A stretch of DNA of 64,000 bases from Scytonematopsis contorta HA4267-MV1 (GCA_019359035.1 JAHHIC010000034.1:167251-231250), one strand, 5' to 3'; positions 26,521 through 36,590 are shown, counted from the stretch's first letter. Numbers and translations: made by a program. The notes: generated from the sequence alone by a model not told the origin.

Positions 26521-27346
26521 ATGTCAGAAATAACACGTCGCAAATTTATTGCAACCGCCACCCTAGCAACAGGTTTTGCTCTGGCTGTGCAACCGATTTC
26601 TGCTAAAACAATTACCACCGATACCAAGGGATTAATCGCAGGTGCTGTAAAAATTCCTGTAGCAGATGGTGAGATTCCTGCTTACAGAGCGCAACCTAAT
26701 ACCGGGAAAAACTTCCCTATTGTCTTGGTGATTCAAGAAATTTTTGGTGTACATGAACACATTCAAGATATTACCCGTCGCTTTGCCAAATTGGGGTATT
26801 TAGCAATTGCTCCGGAATTATTTGTACGTCAGGGTGATGTTTCTAAATTAAGCAGTATCGAAGAAATTCGTCCAATTGTTGCTCAAGTACCAGATGCTCA
26901 AGTATTATCTGACCTTGATGCTACGGTGGATTGGGCTGTAAAATCATCTAAAGGAAATGCGGACAGGTTGGGAATTACAGGCTTTTGCTGGGGTGGTCGG
27001 ATTACTTGGTTATACGTAGCACATAATCCCAAAGTCAAAGCTGGAGTTGCATGGTATGGACGCTTAGTTGGTGACTAAACTAACACCCAAACACCCTGTT
27101 GATGTTGCGTCTGCATTAACGGTTCCTGTTCTTGGACTTTATGGTGGAAAAGATACAGGTATTCCCCTTGATACTGTTGAAAAAATGCAAGCAGGGCTAA
27201 AGTCTGGCAGCAGTAAATCCGAAATCATCGTTTATCCTGATGCTCCCCACGCTTTTTTTGCTGATTACCGTCCCTCTTATCGTGAAAAAGAAGCTAAAGA
27301 AGGCTGGAGAAGGCTTCAAGCATGGTTTAAGCAGAATGGTTTGTGA
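26521..27346 (+). pseudogene. Dienelactone hydrolase-family protein, single-base frameshift
   Basis: Alpha/beta hydrolase exported by the Tat pathway: the start [20 protein letters not shown] has the twin Arg and a hydrophobic stretch. The body has [20 protein letters not shown], the nucleophile Cys in TGFCWGGR, and the Asp/His end in YGGKDTGIP and DAPHAFFADYRP. The frame is broken at 27076: reading stops at GRLVGD, while the +1 frame continues KLTPKHPVDVASAL. Removing one T gives a 274-residue protein of normal family length. Either a recent inactivation or a sequencing error. The two halves need each other for the catalytic triad. Confidence 0.85.
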
Positions 27347-27393
27347 GCTTATAAAGAAAATATTAAATATTATTTATACCATCGTAGCCAGGT

Positions 27394-27603
27394 AGCCAGG
27401 GAATAAATTCCCTGTCTAAAAGCTAAAGTCCTCTGAAAGAGGACTAATAATAGGGTTTAATAATTACAAAATTATTAGCAACGAGTTATAGTTGTTTATT
27501 TTTTTCTATTACAGTTAATCACTTTATATCCATAAGGAAACCTTATTATCAGTCCTCTTTTAGAGGACTTTAGCTTTTAGACAGGGAATTTATTCCCTGG
27601 CTT
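27394..27603. repeat. 210-bp element with inverted AGCCAGGGAATAAATTCCCT arms
   Basis: The left arm (27394-27450) and right arm (27544-27603) are near-perfect inverted copies, each holding a small internal hairpin (TCCTCTnAAAGAGGA). The 93-bp interior is AT-rich and non-coding. Related single arms lie at 22413 and 22963. Confidence 0.75.
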
Positions 27604-27675
27604 ATAGTATGAATGAACCTTAATATTGTATTTATAAACACCCTTTTATATCATGTCCGGTTAATTGCCCATAAT

Positions 27676-27703
27676 GTAGAGACCGTAAATTTACGGTTTC
27701 TAC
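27676..27703. repeat. Palindrome of the GTAGAGACG family
   Basis: GTAGAGACCGTAAATTTACGGTTTCTAC, nearly perfect, 37 bases beyond the fadE stop codon. It may serve as the 3' hairpin of the beta-oxidation operon. Confidence 0.65.
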
Positions 27704-27739
27704 AATGATTTTATTACGGTTACGTTACCGGGCATGATA

Positions 27740-30181
27740 TTACACCTTTAATCTTCTACCTTTTTCCTCTTTGTAACTTTCTTGCAAATACTCCTCCAAC
27801 GTAAACGAATCCACTTGAATCGCATCATCACGAGCAAACTCAGCCTTACCGATTAGCTCAAATTCTATTTGATTAATCACCCCAGCTTTTAAAGCTACTT
27901 CGATTAGCTGCTGGGATTTTTGTGATGTTATTTTACCTGCGTGAATCGCATTTTTAATGTTTTTCATAAGTGGTTCAGTTTTAGATAACAACAAAAAAGC
28001 ATGTTCCAAACGTCCTAATGCTTCGTCCGTCGTGTTAGGAATATAAATTCCTAAAGTCAGTCTGTCCCTTTGTTCTCCTGGAGTTTGCAATTCGCGAGCA
28101 ACTTGACTACCAAGTTTGTCAGAGGGTAAGCTACCAATAGGATTCACTCGCCAAAACCAAGCCAGCAGATTACCAATAACGGGTATTGGGAAGTTACAAA
28201 AAATTCCTTCAAAAGCTAACTGAATTTGAGCAAAAGCGTATTCCATAGCCCAGCAAACAAAAGGTAAATCTTCCGGTTTACGTCCTTCCGCTTCAAATCG
28301 TCGCAGGGTTGCAGTTGCTAAATACATCCAACAGAGAATATCAGCAAATCTTCCTGTTAGTTTTTCCCGTCGCTTTAAGCTTCCACCAAAAGAGAACATA
28401 GCGATATCAGCCAGCAACGCAAAAGTCGCAGATGCCCATTCCAATTTGCGGTAGTATTTTGCTGTTGCACCCGGTACGACCGAGCGAGCTAAATAACCAC
28501 GGGAAATACTAAGAAATAAAGTGCGGAAAGCATTGCGTATTGTTAAACCAATATGATGCCAAAAAGCTTTATCAAAAGCTCCGACATCTGATTGATTCAG
28601 AGCTATTATTTCTGAATAAACATAAGGATGACAACGAATAGCACCCTGACCAAAAATCATTAAGGTTCGGGTAAGGATATTTGCTCCTTCAACAGTGATA
28701 GAAATAGGGGTGGCTGTGTAAATATTTGCCAGTAAATTTCTTGGGCCGCGACAAATCCCCGCACCACCCATAATATCCATTCCATCATTAATTATTTTGC
28801 GGGAGAGTTCTGTCAAACTATACTTTGCAATTGCGGAAATTACCGCAGGTTTTTCACCTTTGTCTACTGCTCCACAAGTATAAATTCGAGCCGCATCCAT
28901 TAAATAGGTCAAACCACCAATCCTTGCTAGAGGTTCTTCAATGCCTTCAAATTTACCAATAGACAACCCAAACTGCTGTCGAACTACAGAATAAGCACCA
29001 GTAACTCTTGCTACTAGCTTTGCTACACCTGTACAAGTAGCCGGGAAACTAATACCTCGACCTGCTGCAAGGCTTTGCATCAGCATTTTCCAACCCTGAC
29101 CTGCTTGCTCTACACCACCAATAATTTGTTCGATAGGGATAACAACGTCATGTCCTTCTGTGGGTGAATTGTAAAAAGGAACACCCATTGGGTCATGTCG
29201 TTTACCCATAATGACGCCAGGTGTACTAGTAGAAATTAGAGCGCAAGTAATACCAACATCTTTTCCTTTGTCTAAATAATTTTCTGGGTCACGCAGTCTA
29301 AAAGCCAATCCTAAAAGAGTCGCAATTGCACCTAAAGTGATATAACGTTTCTTCCAGTTCAAACGTAGATAAAGCTTACCATCTTCACCTTTAAATACCA
29401 CTCCTTCTGACTTAATACTTGCTGCATCTGAACCAGCAGTTGGCTCTGTTAAAGCAAAACAAGGAATTTCCTCTCCTTTTGCTAGACGTGGTAAGTAATA
29501 ATTTTTTTGTGACTCTGTACCGTAGCGCAGTAAAAGTTTTGCGGGACCTAATGAATTTGTGACACCAACTGTAGCAACGTGGGTAAAAGAGCGAGATGCT
29601 AATTTTGTCATCACGGTACTGTAAGCAAAGTTAGAGAAGCCCAAACCGCCATATTCTTCGGGAATCATCATCCCTAGGAATCCCTCTTTTTTGAGATAGT
29701 CCCAGACTTCCGGTGGTAAATCTTTACGACGGTAAATTTCCCAATCGCTCACCATGCTACAAACTTGTTCTACTTGATTATCTAAAAACGCTTGTAGTTC
29801 TGGTGTTACTTGGGGATAAGGCTCGCTGTTAATTCTTTGAAAATTAGGTTTACCAGAAAAAAACTCACCATCTACCCAAACATTTCCAGCTTCAATAGCA
29901 GCTCGTTCTGTATCAGAAATTTTTGGTAAAAGGTTAAATGCTTCTATACCTTTAATTATTGACGATGTAATGATTGTCTGACGAATTATTGGGGTATTTA
30001 AAATTAAAACGATTATGCCAAAAATCACCCAAGCCCAAATAGGTGACCGCAAAACAGCCATTACTCCTGCAAAATAAAGCGACCATACCCACAACGGAAC
30101 ACCGATATAACCTAGTAATAGGAAAATCAATGTAGAAAAAACTGTAGAAAGAACTATCGCTGGGTAAAGAAGGTTCATCAT
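27740..30181 (-). CDS. fadE: Acyl-CoA dehydrogenase, FadE type
   Basis: Catalyses the first step of fatty-acid beta-oxidation, FAD-dependent conversion of acyl-CoA to trans-2-enoyl-CoA. The 813-residue protein matches the length and layout of E. coli FadE: N-terminal membrane helices (about 5-75), then PKISDTERAAIEAG, the acyl-CoA dehydrogenase fold (about 120-560) with PEEYGGLGFS, ALTEPTAGSDAAS and GRGISFPA, and a long helical C-terminal region. It is the last gene of the minus-strand operon, 123 bp after fadA. Cyanobacteria generally lack this pathway, so transfer from another phylum is likely. Confidence 0.9.
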   Translation of the reverse strand: MMNLLYPAIVLSTVFSTLIFLLLGYIGVPLWVWSLYFAGVMAVLRSPIWAWVIFGIIVLILNTPIIRQTIITSSIIKGIEAFNLLPKISDTERAAIEAGNVWVDGEFFSGKPNFQRINSEPYPQVTPELQAFLDNQVEQVCSMVSDWEIYRRKDLPPEVWDYLKKEGFLGMMIPEEYGGLGFSNFAYSTVMTKLASRSFTHVATVGVTNSLGPAKLLLRYGTESQKNYYLPRLAKGEEIPCFALTEPTAGSDAASIKSEGVVFKGEDGKLYLRLNWKKRYITLGAIATLLGLAFRLRDPENYLDKGKDVGITCALISTSTPGVIMGKRHDPMGVPFYNSPTEGHDVVIPIEQIIGGVEQAGQGWKMLMQSLAAGRGISFPATCTGVAKLVARVTGAYSVVRQQFGLSIGKFEGIEEPLARIGGLTYLMDAARIYTCGAVDKGEKPAVISAIAKYSLTELSRKIINDGMDIMGGAGICRGPRNLLANIYTATPISITVEGANILTRTLMIFGQGAIRCHPYVYSEIIALNQSDVGAFDKAFWHHIGLTIRNAFRTLFLSISRGYLARSVVPGATAKYYRKLEWASATFALLADIAMFSFGGSLKRREKLTGRFADILCWMYLATATLRRFEAEGRKPEDLPFVCWAMEYAFAQIQLAFEGIFCNFPIPVIGNLLAWFWRVNPIGSLPSDKLGSQVARELQTPGEQRDRLTLGIYIPNTTDEALGRLEHAFLLLSKTEPLMKNIKNAIHAGKITSQKSQQLIEVALKAGVINQIEFELIGKAEFARDDAIQVDSFTLEEYLQESYKEEKGRRLKV

Positions 30182-30248
30182 ACGTTTTACCCTTTATTGA
30201 AGTTGGAAAATAATAGTAGATAGAGCGAATTTAAGCTGGGTTAAATAC

Positions 30249-30283
30249 AATCGGGCGGGCAGGGATGCCCACCCCACAAGAGT
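30249..30283. repeat. Dispersed GGGCAGGGATGCCCACCCCAC element
   Basis: Copy of the element described at 15807-15864, in the fadA-fadE gap. A further copy lies between the acyl-CoA synthetase and fadN (33986-34022). Confidence 0.65.
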
Positions 30284-30304
30284 AAGAGTTTTACAATTAA
30301 GCAC

Positions 30305-31486
30305 TTATATCATCAAATTCTCAAACACAGCCGCAGCACCCATCCCACCACCAATACACATAGTCACCAAACCATAACGGACATCACGCCGTTTCATTTC
30401 GTGGAGTATGCTAGCTGTTAGCTTCGCACCCGTACAACCAAGCGGATGACCGAGTGCGATCGCCCCACCATTAACATTAAGAATTTCCTCGTTGAGACCG
30501 AGTTTGTGAATCACAGCAAGACTTTGAGCAGCAAAGGCTTCATTTAATTCAATCAAGCCGATATCTTCTAATTTCAAACCCACTTGTTTTAATACTTTGG
30601 GTACAGCTTCCACAGGCCCAATACCCATAACTTCCGGAGCAACACCCGCAACAGCAAATCCTAACATTCGTCCAAGAGGATGCACATCCATTAAATTTAC
30701 CAAACGCTCGCTCATCACCACCGTTGCGGCTGCACCATCAGACATTTGTGATGAGTTACCTGCTGTAACCGTACCACCAAGACGAAATACAGGTTGTAAT
30801 TTAGCCAGAGCTTCCATACTAGTATCGGGACGCGGACCTTCATCAATTTGGAATACCTTCTCCACAAGCTGCGGTTTGTTATCTATATATAATGTTTCTC
30901 GCAAACCTATAGGAATAATTTCCTCTGTAAACCGTCCTTGTCTAATCGCAACCAAAGCTTTTTGATGAGAACGTAACGCAAAAGCATCCTGTTCTTGTCG
31001 AGAAATATGAAACTGTTGCGCCACATTTTCCGCCGTAATACCCATCGTGCAATAAATTTTCGGCGCTTCCATTATCATCTCCAGATTAGGAGCTAAATAA
31101 TGTCCCCCCATCGGAATCAAACTCATAGATTCCGCACCGCCAGCAACAATTACATCCGCATATCCTGCCATAATTGCTTGAGTTGCCATCGCAATAGTTT
31201 GTAGTCCCGAAGAACAGAAGCGATTAACAGTGACACCAGCAACAGAATCAGGCAAACCAGCACGCTGAGCAATTATCCGTCCCAAATTAAACCCTTGTTC
31301 TGCTTCTGGAAAAGCACAACCCATAATCACATCATCGATATACACAGGTTCTAAATTTTTAACTCGCTCAATCGCTCCTTTAACAGCAATTGCTCCCATA
31401 TCATCCGGACGCATATTGTGTAAAGTCCCTCTCGGAGCTTTTCCCACAGCAGTACGAACGCTGCTAACTATATAAGCTTCTTTCAT
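30305..31486 (-). CDS. fadA: Acetyl-CoA acyltransferase (3-ketoacyl-CoA thiolase)
   Basis: Thiolytic cleavage step of beta-oxidation. The 393-residue protein from the ATG at 31486 has catalytic Cys91 in VNRFCSSGLQ, the His in GGAIALGHPLGCTGA and the C-terminal active-site Cys in VTMCIGGGMG. GGTGGAAATT precedes the ATG; an in-frame GTG nine bases upstream lies in that ribosome binding site and is rejected. It sits between fadN and fadE on the same strand. Confidence 0.93.
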   Translation of the reverse strand: MKEAYIVSSVRTAVGKAPRGTLHNMRPDDMGAIAVKGAIERVKNLEPVYIDDVIMGCAFPEAEQGFNLGRIIAQRAGLPDSVAGVTVNRFCSSGLQTIAMATQAIMAGYADVIVAGGAESMSLIPMGGHYLAPNLEMIMEAPKIYCTMGITAENVAQQFHISRQEQDAFALRSHQKALVAIRQGRFTEEIIPIGLRETLYIDNKPQLVEKVFQIDEGPRPDTSMEALAKLQPVFRLGGTVTAGNSSQMSDGAAATVVMSERLVNLMDVHPLGRMLGFAVAGVAPEVMGIGPVEAVPKVLKQVGLKLEDIGLIELNEAFAAQSLAVIHKLGLNEEILNVNGGAIALGHPLGCTGAKLTASILHEMKRRDVRYGLVTMCIGGGMGAAAVFENLMI

Positions 31487-31556
31487 AATTTCCACCCATT
31501 TTTATTTATAAATTGGCTTCTCCCCAACCCCACTCCCCACTCCCCACTCCCCATTA

Positions 31557-33923
31557 TTAATTCCGCAAAGGTTTCTTAGTCCTGAGCATATAGGCTATTC
31601 GCTCCTGAGTTTTCGTTTTCTGCAACAACGGTAAAAAAGATTCTCTCTCCAATTGCAACAAATAATTTTCATCAACCAAAGCAGGTGCAGAAAGTTCACC
31701 ACCAGTCATGACATAAGCCAAACGATTAGCCAAATATGAATCATACTCAGAGATAAAACCTCCTTGCTGCATTACATACGCTGCATGTAACAACATTGCT
31801 CTTACTGGACTACCTAAAACCATCACAGCATTACGTCGTGGGGGTGGCACGTAACCCATATGTTCCAGACAAAGTACTTCTTCTTTCGCAACAGCTAAGC
31901 GTTGGTCTGCGTTCATCACAATCTTTGTTGTTGGTGAAAGGAAACCCAATTCTTGTGCTTCTTCCGCGCTACCAGAAACCTTAGCCATACCAACAGTTTC
32001 AAATACTTTCCGTAAAAATGGCTGAATATCTTGGGGTGATTCACTCGCTGCTTTATCAGCTGCCCAAGTTACCATCCGCATAATACCACCAGCACCAGGA
32101 ATTAAACCCACACTGAGTTCCACCAGTCCTATGTAAGTTTCCGCAGCAGCGACCACATGAGGGCAAGCCAAAACTAGCTCACAGCCTCCTCCCAAAACAC
32201 GCCCAACAATTGCTGCCACAATTGGTTTCGGGAAATAGTGAATACGTTGCAGTAACAATTGAAACTTAACTATTAAATCAGCAATGCCTTTACCATTTTC
32301 AGTTTGTGCCAGCATCGCCATTTCCGCAAGATTTGCTCCACCAGAAAAATTAGCACTGTCGTTACCAATTATCAATCCTCGGTAATCGCCTTTTTCGACA
32401 ATATCTAATACCCCAGCCAAACCATCTACAACTTTTAAGCTAAGAGTATTACCCTTAGAGCGAAATTCATACAACACCACTCCCGAACCCAAATTCAAAA
32501 GTGCAGCTTCAGAATTTGACCAGAGAATATTTTTCTCATCAGCTTTGATAGTTGCTAAATTAATTTCATCTACTGGATTTTCTAAATCTTCTATGCACTT
32601 TGAACAAGCGTCAATTACATTTTGTTCAGCCCAAGGAAGTCGGTCTTTTTGATAAAAGTAATGTACTTTATTGTGGTGCATTTTTTCTACCCATTCAGGT
32701 AAGAGTATACCAGCAGCTTTCATATGAGCTAGCACAGTATCAAAGCCCAAAACATCCCAAATCTCAAACGGTCCGATTTCCCAGCCAAAACCCCAGCGTA
32801 TTGCTCGGTCAATATCAGCAGGTTTATCAGCAATTTCGGGAATGCGACGAGCGCTATAAGCCAATATTTTCAGAATTGATTTGCGGAAGAACTGACCCCC
32901 ACGACCTGAATCTTGATATAGCATTCGCAGCCTGTTGCTTAAATCAGAAACCTTACTAATTGACTCAATATCTCCTAAATTAAGAGGTTTCGCTGACTCA
33001 TAAGCGAATGTTGTGGGATTGAGAGAAAGAATTTCTTTACCTTGCTTTTTATAAAAACCCTGACCTGTTTTTGCTCCTAAAGTTCCAGTTTCTACAAGCT
33101 TTTTCAGTAGTTGCGGTACTCGGAAAACTTCCCGGCTTTCATCGTCTGGAATTGCGGGATAAAGGTTTTGTGTAACATACATTAAGGTATCCAATCCAAC
33201 TAAATCCGCTGTGCGGAAAGTAGCTGATTTTGGTCTACCAGCAATTGTACCCGTCAATGTATCAATTTCTTCTATTGTATATCCTTGCTCAGTAACACCC
33301 CTAATGCCAAGCATAGTTATATACATACCTATACGGTTAGCAATAAAGTTAGGAGTGTCTTTTGCTACTACTACTCCTTTTCCTAAATGCAATCTGCTAA
33401 ACCACTGCATTCTCTCAAGTATTTCTGGGTCAGTATCAGATGTTGGAATTAATTCCAGTAACTTCAAATAGCGTGGTGGATTAAAAAAGTGAGTGCCTAA
33501 AAAACGCTTGCGGAAGGACTCTGAACACTCTTTAGCGATTTCCTGAATGGGTAAACCGCTGGTATTTGTAGATACTATTGCGTCATCATTAATTATTTCT
33601 TCAATCCGCGCCATTAAGTCTTTTTTGATAGCAAGATTTTCCACCACAACTTCAATCACCCAATCAACATCAGCTATACGGTGAAAATGCTCATCAAAAT
33701 TGCCTAAAGTTATTCGACGAGCAGTTTTTGAAGTAAATAAAATCGGTGGGGATTGTTTGAGAGCTTTTTTAAATGCTGTTTCGACTAACTCATTTTTATT
33801 ATTACTTTGTGCGGCAATATCTAACAAATGAACAGTTAGTCCAGCATTAGCTAGGTGAGCGGCGATTTGACTTCCCATCACTCCTGCACCTAGAACTGCG
33901 GCTGTTCGGAATGGCTTAAACAT
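31557..33923 (-). CDS. fadN: Bifunctional 3-hydroxyacyl-CoA dehydrogenase/enoyl-CoA hydratase (FadN type)
   Basis: Carries the two middle steps of beta-oxidation. The 788-residue protein has the dehydrogenase first: Rossmann motif AVLGAGVMGSQIAAHLANAG (9-28), NTSGLPI and the catalytic region LGTHFFNPPRYLKLLELI, then a second C-terminal dehydrogenase unit (to about 400). The hydratase/isomerase domain follows (about 490-700) with SANFSGGANLAEM and VGRVLGGGCELVLACPH. This order is that of Bacillus FadN, the reverse of E. coli FadB, and gene order fadN-fadA-fadE also mirrors Bacillus. It is preceded by the acyl-CoA synthetase gene, 142 bp away. Confidence 0.9.
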   Translation of the reverse strand: MFKPFRTAAVLGAGVMGSQIAAHLANAGLTVHLLDIAAQSNNKNELVETAFKKALKQSPPILFTSKTARRITLGNFDEHFHRIADVDWVIEVVVENLAIKKDLMARIEEIINDDAIVSTNTSGLPIQEIAKECSESFRKRFLGTHFFNPPRYLKLLELIPTSDTDPEILERMQWFSRLHLGKGVVVAKDTPNFIANRIGMYITMLGIRGVTEQGYTIEEIDTLTGTIAGRPKSATFRTADLVGLDTLMYVTQNLYPAIPDDESREVFRVPQLLKKLVETGTLGAKTGQGFYKKQGKEILSLNPTTFAYESAKPLNLGDIESISKVSDLSNRLRMLYQDSGRGGQFFRKSILKILAYSARRIPEIADKPADIDRAIRWGFGWEIGPFEIWDVLGFDTVLAHMKAAGILLPEWVEKMHHNKVHYFYQKDRLPWAEQNVIDACSKCIEDLENPVDEINLATIKADEKNILWSNSEAALLNLGSGVVLYEFRSKGNTLSLKVVDGLAGVLDIVEKGDYRGLIIGNDSANFSGGANLAEMAMLAQTENGKGIADLIVKFQLLLQRIHYFPKPIVAAIVGRVLGGGCELVLACPHVVAAAETYIGLVELSVGLIPGAGGIMRMVTWAADKAASESPQDIQPFLRKVFETVGMAKVSGSAEEAQELGFLSPTTKIVMNADQRLAVAKEEVLCLEHMGYVPPPRRNAVMVLGSPVRAMLLHAAYVMQQGGFISEYDSYLANRLAYVMTGGELSAPALVDENYLLQLERESFLPLLQKTKTQERIAYMLRTKKPLRN

Positions 33924-34065
33924 ATTTCACCCTTCCCTTTTTAGATTTTGGATTAATACAGCATATTTTAAGGAAGTGAAGTACAACCGGGCGGGCAAGG
34001 ATGCCCACCCCACAAGAGTTTTAAAATTAAGCAATGTACCTCATTCACCTGCAAAGTGCTGTAAA

Positions 34066-36174
34066 CTATGAATTTAGTGATTGAGCGTAAGCTGGACATA
34101 AAAACTGAGGAACTTCTGGGCATATATCATCAAATTTGTCTTTATTTCCAGACCGAGTGCCCAAGCTGAAACTATCTTGGTAAAAGCTATTAATTTCTTT
34201 GGCAAACACCTCTGTAACTTTTGCCCGATTGACCTCTTGAGTTAATGTTAGCATTCCATTGTTAACTGTGAGGTCTGCATTTATTAATTGGAATTTTTTT
34301 ACAGTTGACCAATGAGGTAAATGGCAATTGGCTTCGTCAACCAATGCTTGGTATAAACCAATTATACAAGGATGTTTGAGTAAGTCATCGGTTGGTAAAT
34401 CAATCCCAATTGATAGAGCATACTGACTTAGTTTTTCTAGATTGGGGAAAATGAGCATCGCGCAGAATTTGCGTTCTGAGCCAAGAGTGACGGCATTTTT
34501 CACTAAAGAAGATTTTTTCAGCTTATTTTCTATTGGCTGCGGTGTTACATACTTCCCAGTGGAAAGTTTAAAGCGACTTTTCTTTAAGCCTATAATTTTC
34601 AGAAAACCGTCGTTGGTAAATTCTCCTAAGTCTCCTGTGTGTAACCAACCATCAGTATCAATTAGTTGCTGAGTTGCTTCTGGGTTTTTGTAATACCCTT
34701 GGGTGATGTAAGGACTTTTTGTGAGAATTTCTCCGTCGTCTGCTATCGCAATCTCTACACCAGCCACAGGAACTCCTACTGTTCCTGCACGGTTAAATCT
34801 TCCGCGATTGCAAGTGACTGCTGAACTGGTCTCTGTTAAACCGTAACCTTGGAAAATCATTATTCCCGCAGCTGCAAAGAAATTCGCTATTTCACCTTTT
34901 AGGGCTGCACCTCCACAAATTAAGTACTTCAAACGACCTCCAAAGAAGGAGCGCCATTTCTGAAATACAAGCAAGCTGGCTAACATCAACATCAAAGCAT
35001 ATTGACCTTGCGGTTGCTTGCCAATTTCATATTTTTGGGCAAGCTTTAGCGACCATTGTAAGATAGTGGAAAATGCTTGTGTGCTTATCCTTTTTTTAGG
35101 TTCATTTTTCCTTTCTTTTTTTGCTTCTGTTAACAAAAGCTTACTATAAACTTTCTCCAAAAATAAAGGAATGGTGGCAAATATTGTTGGCTTTACATCT
35201 TTTAAGTGTTTTACTATTCGATTTGGATTGCTGAAATAAATACTATGTCCGTAGTTGATGTGTCCATACAGAAGGACACGAGCAAAAACATGGGTTAGTG
35301 GTAGAAATGAAAGAACTACCTCCTGCGCTCCCAATCCCATATCGGGAATCCCCGTAAACATTGCAATAGCATTTGCAGAGAGATTCTCGTGGGTAAGCAT
35401 GACTCCGTGAGGTTCTCCAGAAACTCCAGGAATATAAATAATAGTGGCTAAGTCATTTGCTGAAAGTTTTGACAGCAGTTGCTGTAAACTCGTTTCTGAA
35501 GTTAGAACTTTTCCGGTAGTGCAAACTTCATCTAATGAAAAGAGTTGGATACACTGGGGAATTTCTGAGAATGATTGCTCTGTTGCTGATTGCTCTATAG
35601 TTGATTGTAAGAGGAATTGCGGTATAGACAAGCATAAATCAGGTGAGGTAGGAACCTGTGAGTGCAGACCGTATCTTCCGATTTTAAGATTTTGCTTCCA
35701 ATCAACAGGGACATCAGTAACTATTACTGTCTTTAAGTTAGGTACGTTGACTAGGTAAGGAATAATTTGATGCAATAAATCAAGATTAGAGATAATAAGT
35801 ACTTTTGCTTCTGTTTGTCGCAAAATAAAAATAATGTGTTCTATAGTTTGGGTTAAATCAATCGGTGCATTGACTAAACCTGCAAGCAAAGAACCCATAT
35901 CGGCAATGCAAAAATTAATATCGCTATGCATTAATAAGGCTACTCTTTCGCCTTTTTCTAAGTGTAAATCTAGCAAAAAGAGCGCTAATTCTAATGCAGC
36001 AGAGCGAAATGCTTGATTAGAGAAAGGTTTCCAACCTGTTTCTGTCCAATTATTTAAGGCTTGGGAATTGACGGAGCGAACGCAAGCTTCATCTAGTAAT
36101 TCTGGTAATGTGCGTCCTAAAATTACTTCTCCTGATTGGGGAGGTGCTCTGTATGTCTTATTTAAAGACAGCAT
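34066..36174 (-). CDS. Long-chain acyl-CoA synthetase-like AMP-binding protein
   Basis: Adenylate-forming enzyme expected to activate fatty acids for the fad genes downstream. The 702-residue protein has the AMP-binding fold: a P-loop-like motif (TIIYIPGVSGEPHGVMLTHEN), GYGLTETSSAVTCNRG, the DGWLHTGDLGEFTNDGFLKIIG strand and a KKSRFKLSTGKYVTP hinge. The P-loop is unusual: the consensus TSGTTGxPKG reads IPGVSGEPHG here, so the first Thr/Ser and the Lys are missing. Activity may be altered. It is the first gene of the operon. Confidence 0.8.
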   Translation of the reverse strand: MLSLNKTYRAPPQSGEVILGRTLPELLDEACVRSVNSQALNNWTETGWKPFSNQAFRSAALELALFLLDLHLEKGERVALLMHSDINFCIADMGSLLAGLVNAPIDLTQTIEHIIFILRQTEAKVLIISNLDLLHQIIPYLVNVPNLKTVIVTDVPVDWKQNLKIGRYGLHSQVPTSPDLCLSIPQFLLQSTIEQSATEQSFSEIPQCIQLFSLDEVCTTGKVLTSETSLQQLLSKLSANDLATIIYIPGVSGEPHGVMLTHENLSANAIAMFTGIPDMGLGAQEVVLSFLPLTHVFARVLLYGHINYGHSIYFSNPNRIVKHLKDVKPTIFATIPLFLEKVYSKLLLTEAKKERKNEPKKRISTQAFSTILQWSLKLAQKYEIGKQPQGQYALMLMLASLLVFQKWRSFFGGRLKYLICGGAALKGEIANFFAAAGIMIFQGYGLTETSSAVTCNRGRFNRAGTVGVPVAGVEIAIADDGEILTKSPYITQGYYKNPEATQQLIDTDGWLHTGDLGEFTNDGFLKIIGLKKSRFKLSTGKYVTPQPIENKLKKSSLVKNAVTLGSERKFCAMLIFPNLEKLSQYALSIGIDLPTDDLLKHPCIIGLYQALVDEANCHLPHWSTVKKFQLINADLTVNNGMLTLTQEVNRAKVTEVFAKEINSFYQDSFSLGTRSGNKDKFDDICPEVPQFLCPAYAQSLNS

Positions 36175-36590
36175 TTTCTCTCAGAAGAGGTTTAATCTCT
36201 TCCCCTCGCTAACAGTTAGTTGTTGGTAATTATTTTTGACTTATAGGACTTACTGGTTTATTAGAGTACACTAGGGGCAAGGCAAGAGAAAGCCTACCCC
36301 ACAAGATTGACTATTTAAAAGTGCCAATTACTGCCAAATACCCCCTTTTAAGTTGGTATATATATTAATCACATCATTAATCCTTTTAAGGCTTGGCTTT
36401 GCTAGAGCGATTAGCCTTAAACTAATTGCTTTTGACCTACTAATAATGTAGAACATAGCGGGGAGCAAAGACAAGTTTTGTATCTTTTTCGCAAAGAAAT
36501 GCTACAAAAAATTAACAATCTATGGCTATAAACTCTTATCTAAGCTTTTGGAAAAATCTAAAGATTCAATACGCGATACCGTAAGGTTGG
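36175..36590. other. Intergenic region with a dispersed repeat
   Basis: It holds a weak GGGGCAAGGC...CCCCAC element (36273-36304) and, at 36411-36523, a 113-bp sequence repeated at 54080-54192. No gene is supported. Confidence 0.5.
36411..36523. repeat. 113-bp dispersed repeat, copy 1
   Basis: Contains CTACTAATAATGTAG (a 4-bp stem palindrome) and the fully shared core CAAGTTTTGTATCTTTTTCGCAAAGAAATG-like block (36471-36501). Copy 2 is at 54080-54192 with roughly 80 percent identity by eye. Same orientation. Confidence 0.7.

Noticed and set aside
27068..27346. Separate 92-residue hydrolase gene starting at TTG 27068
   Set aside because: It is the C-terminal part of the frameshifted dienelactone hydrolase and lacks the nucleophile.
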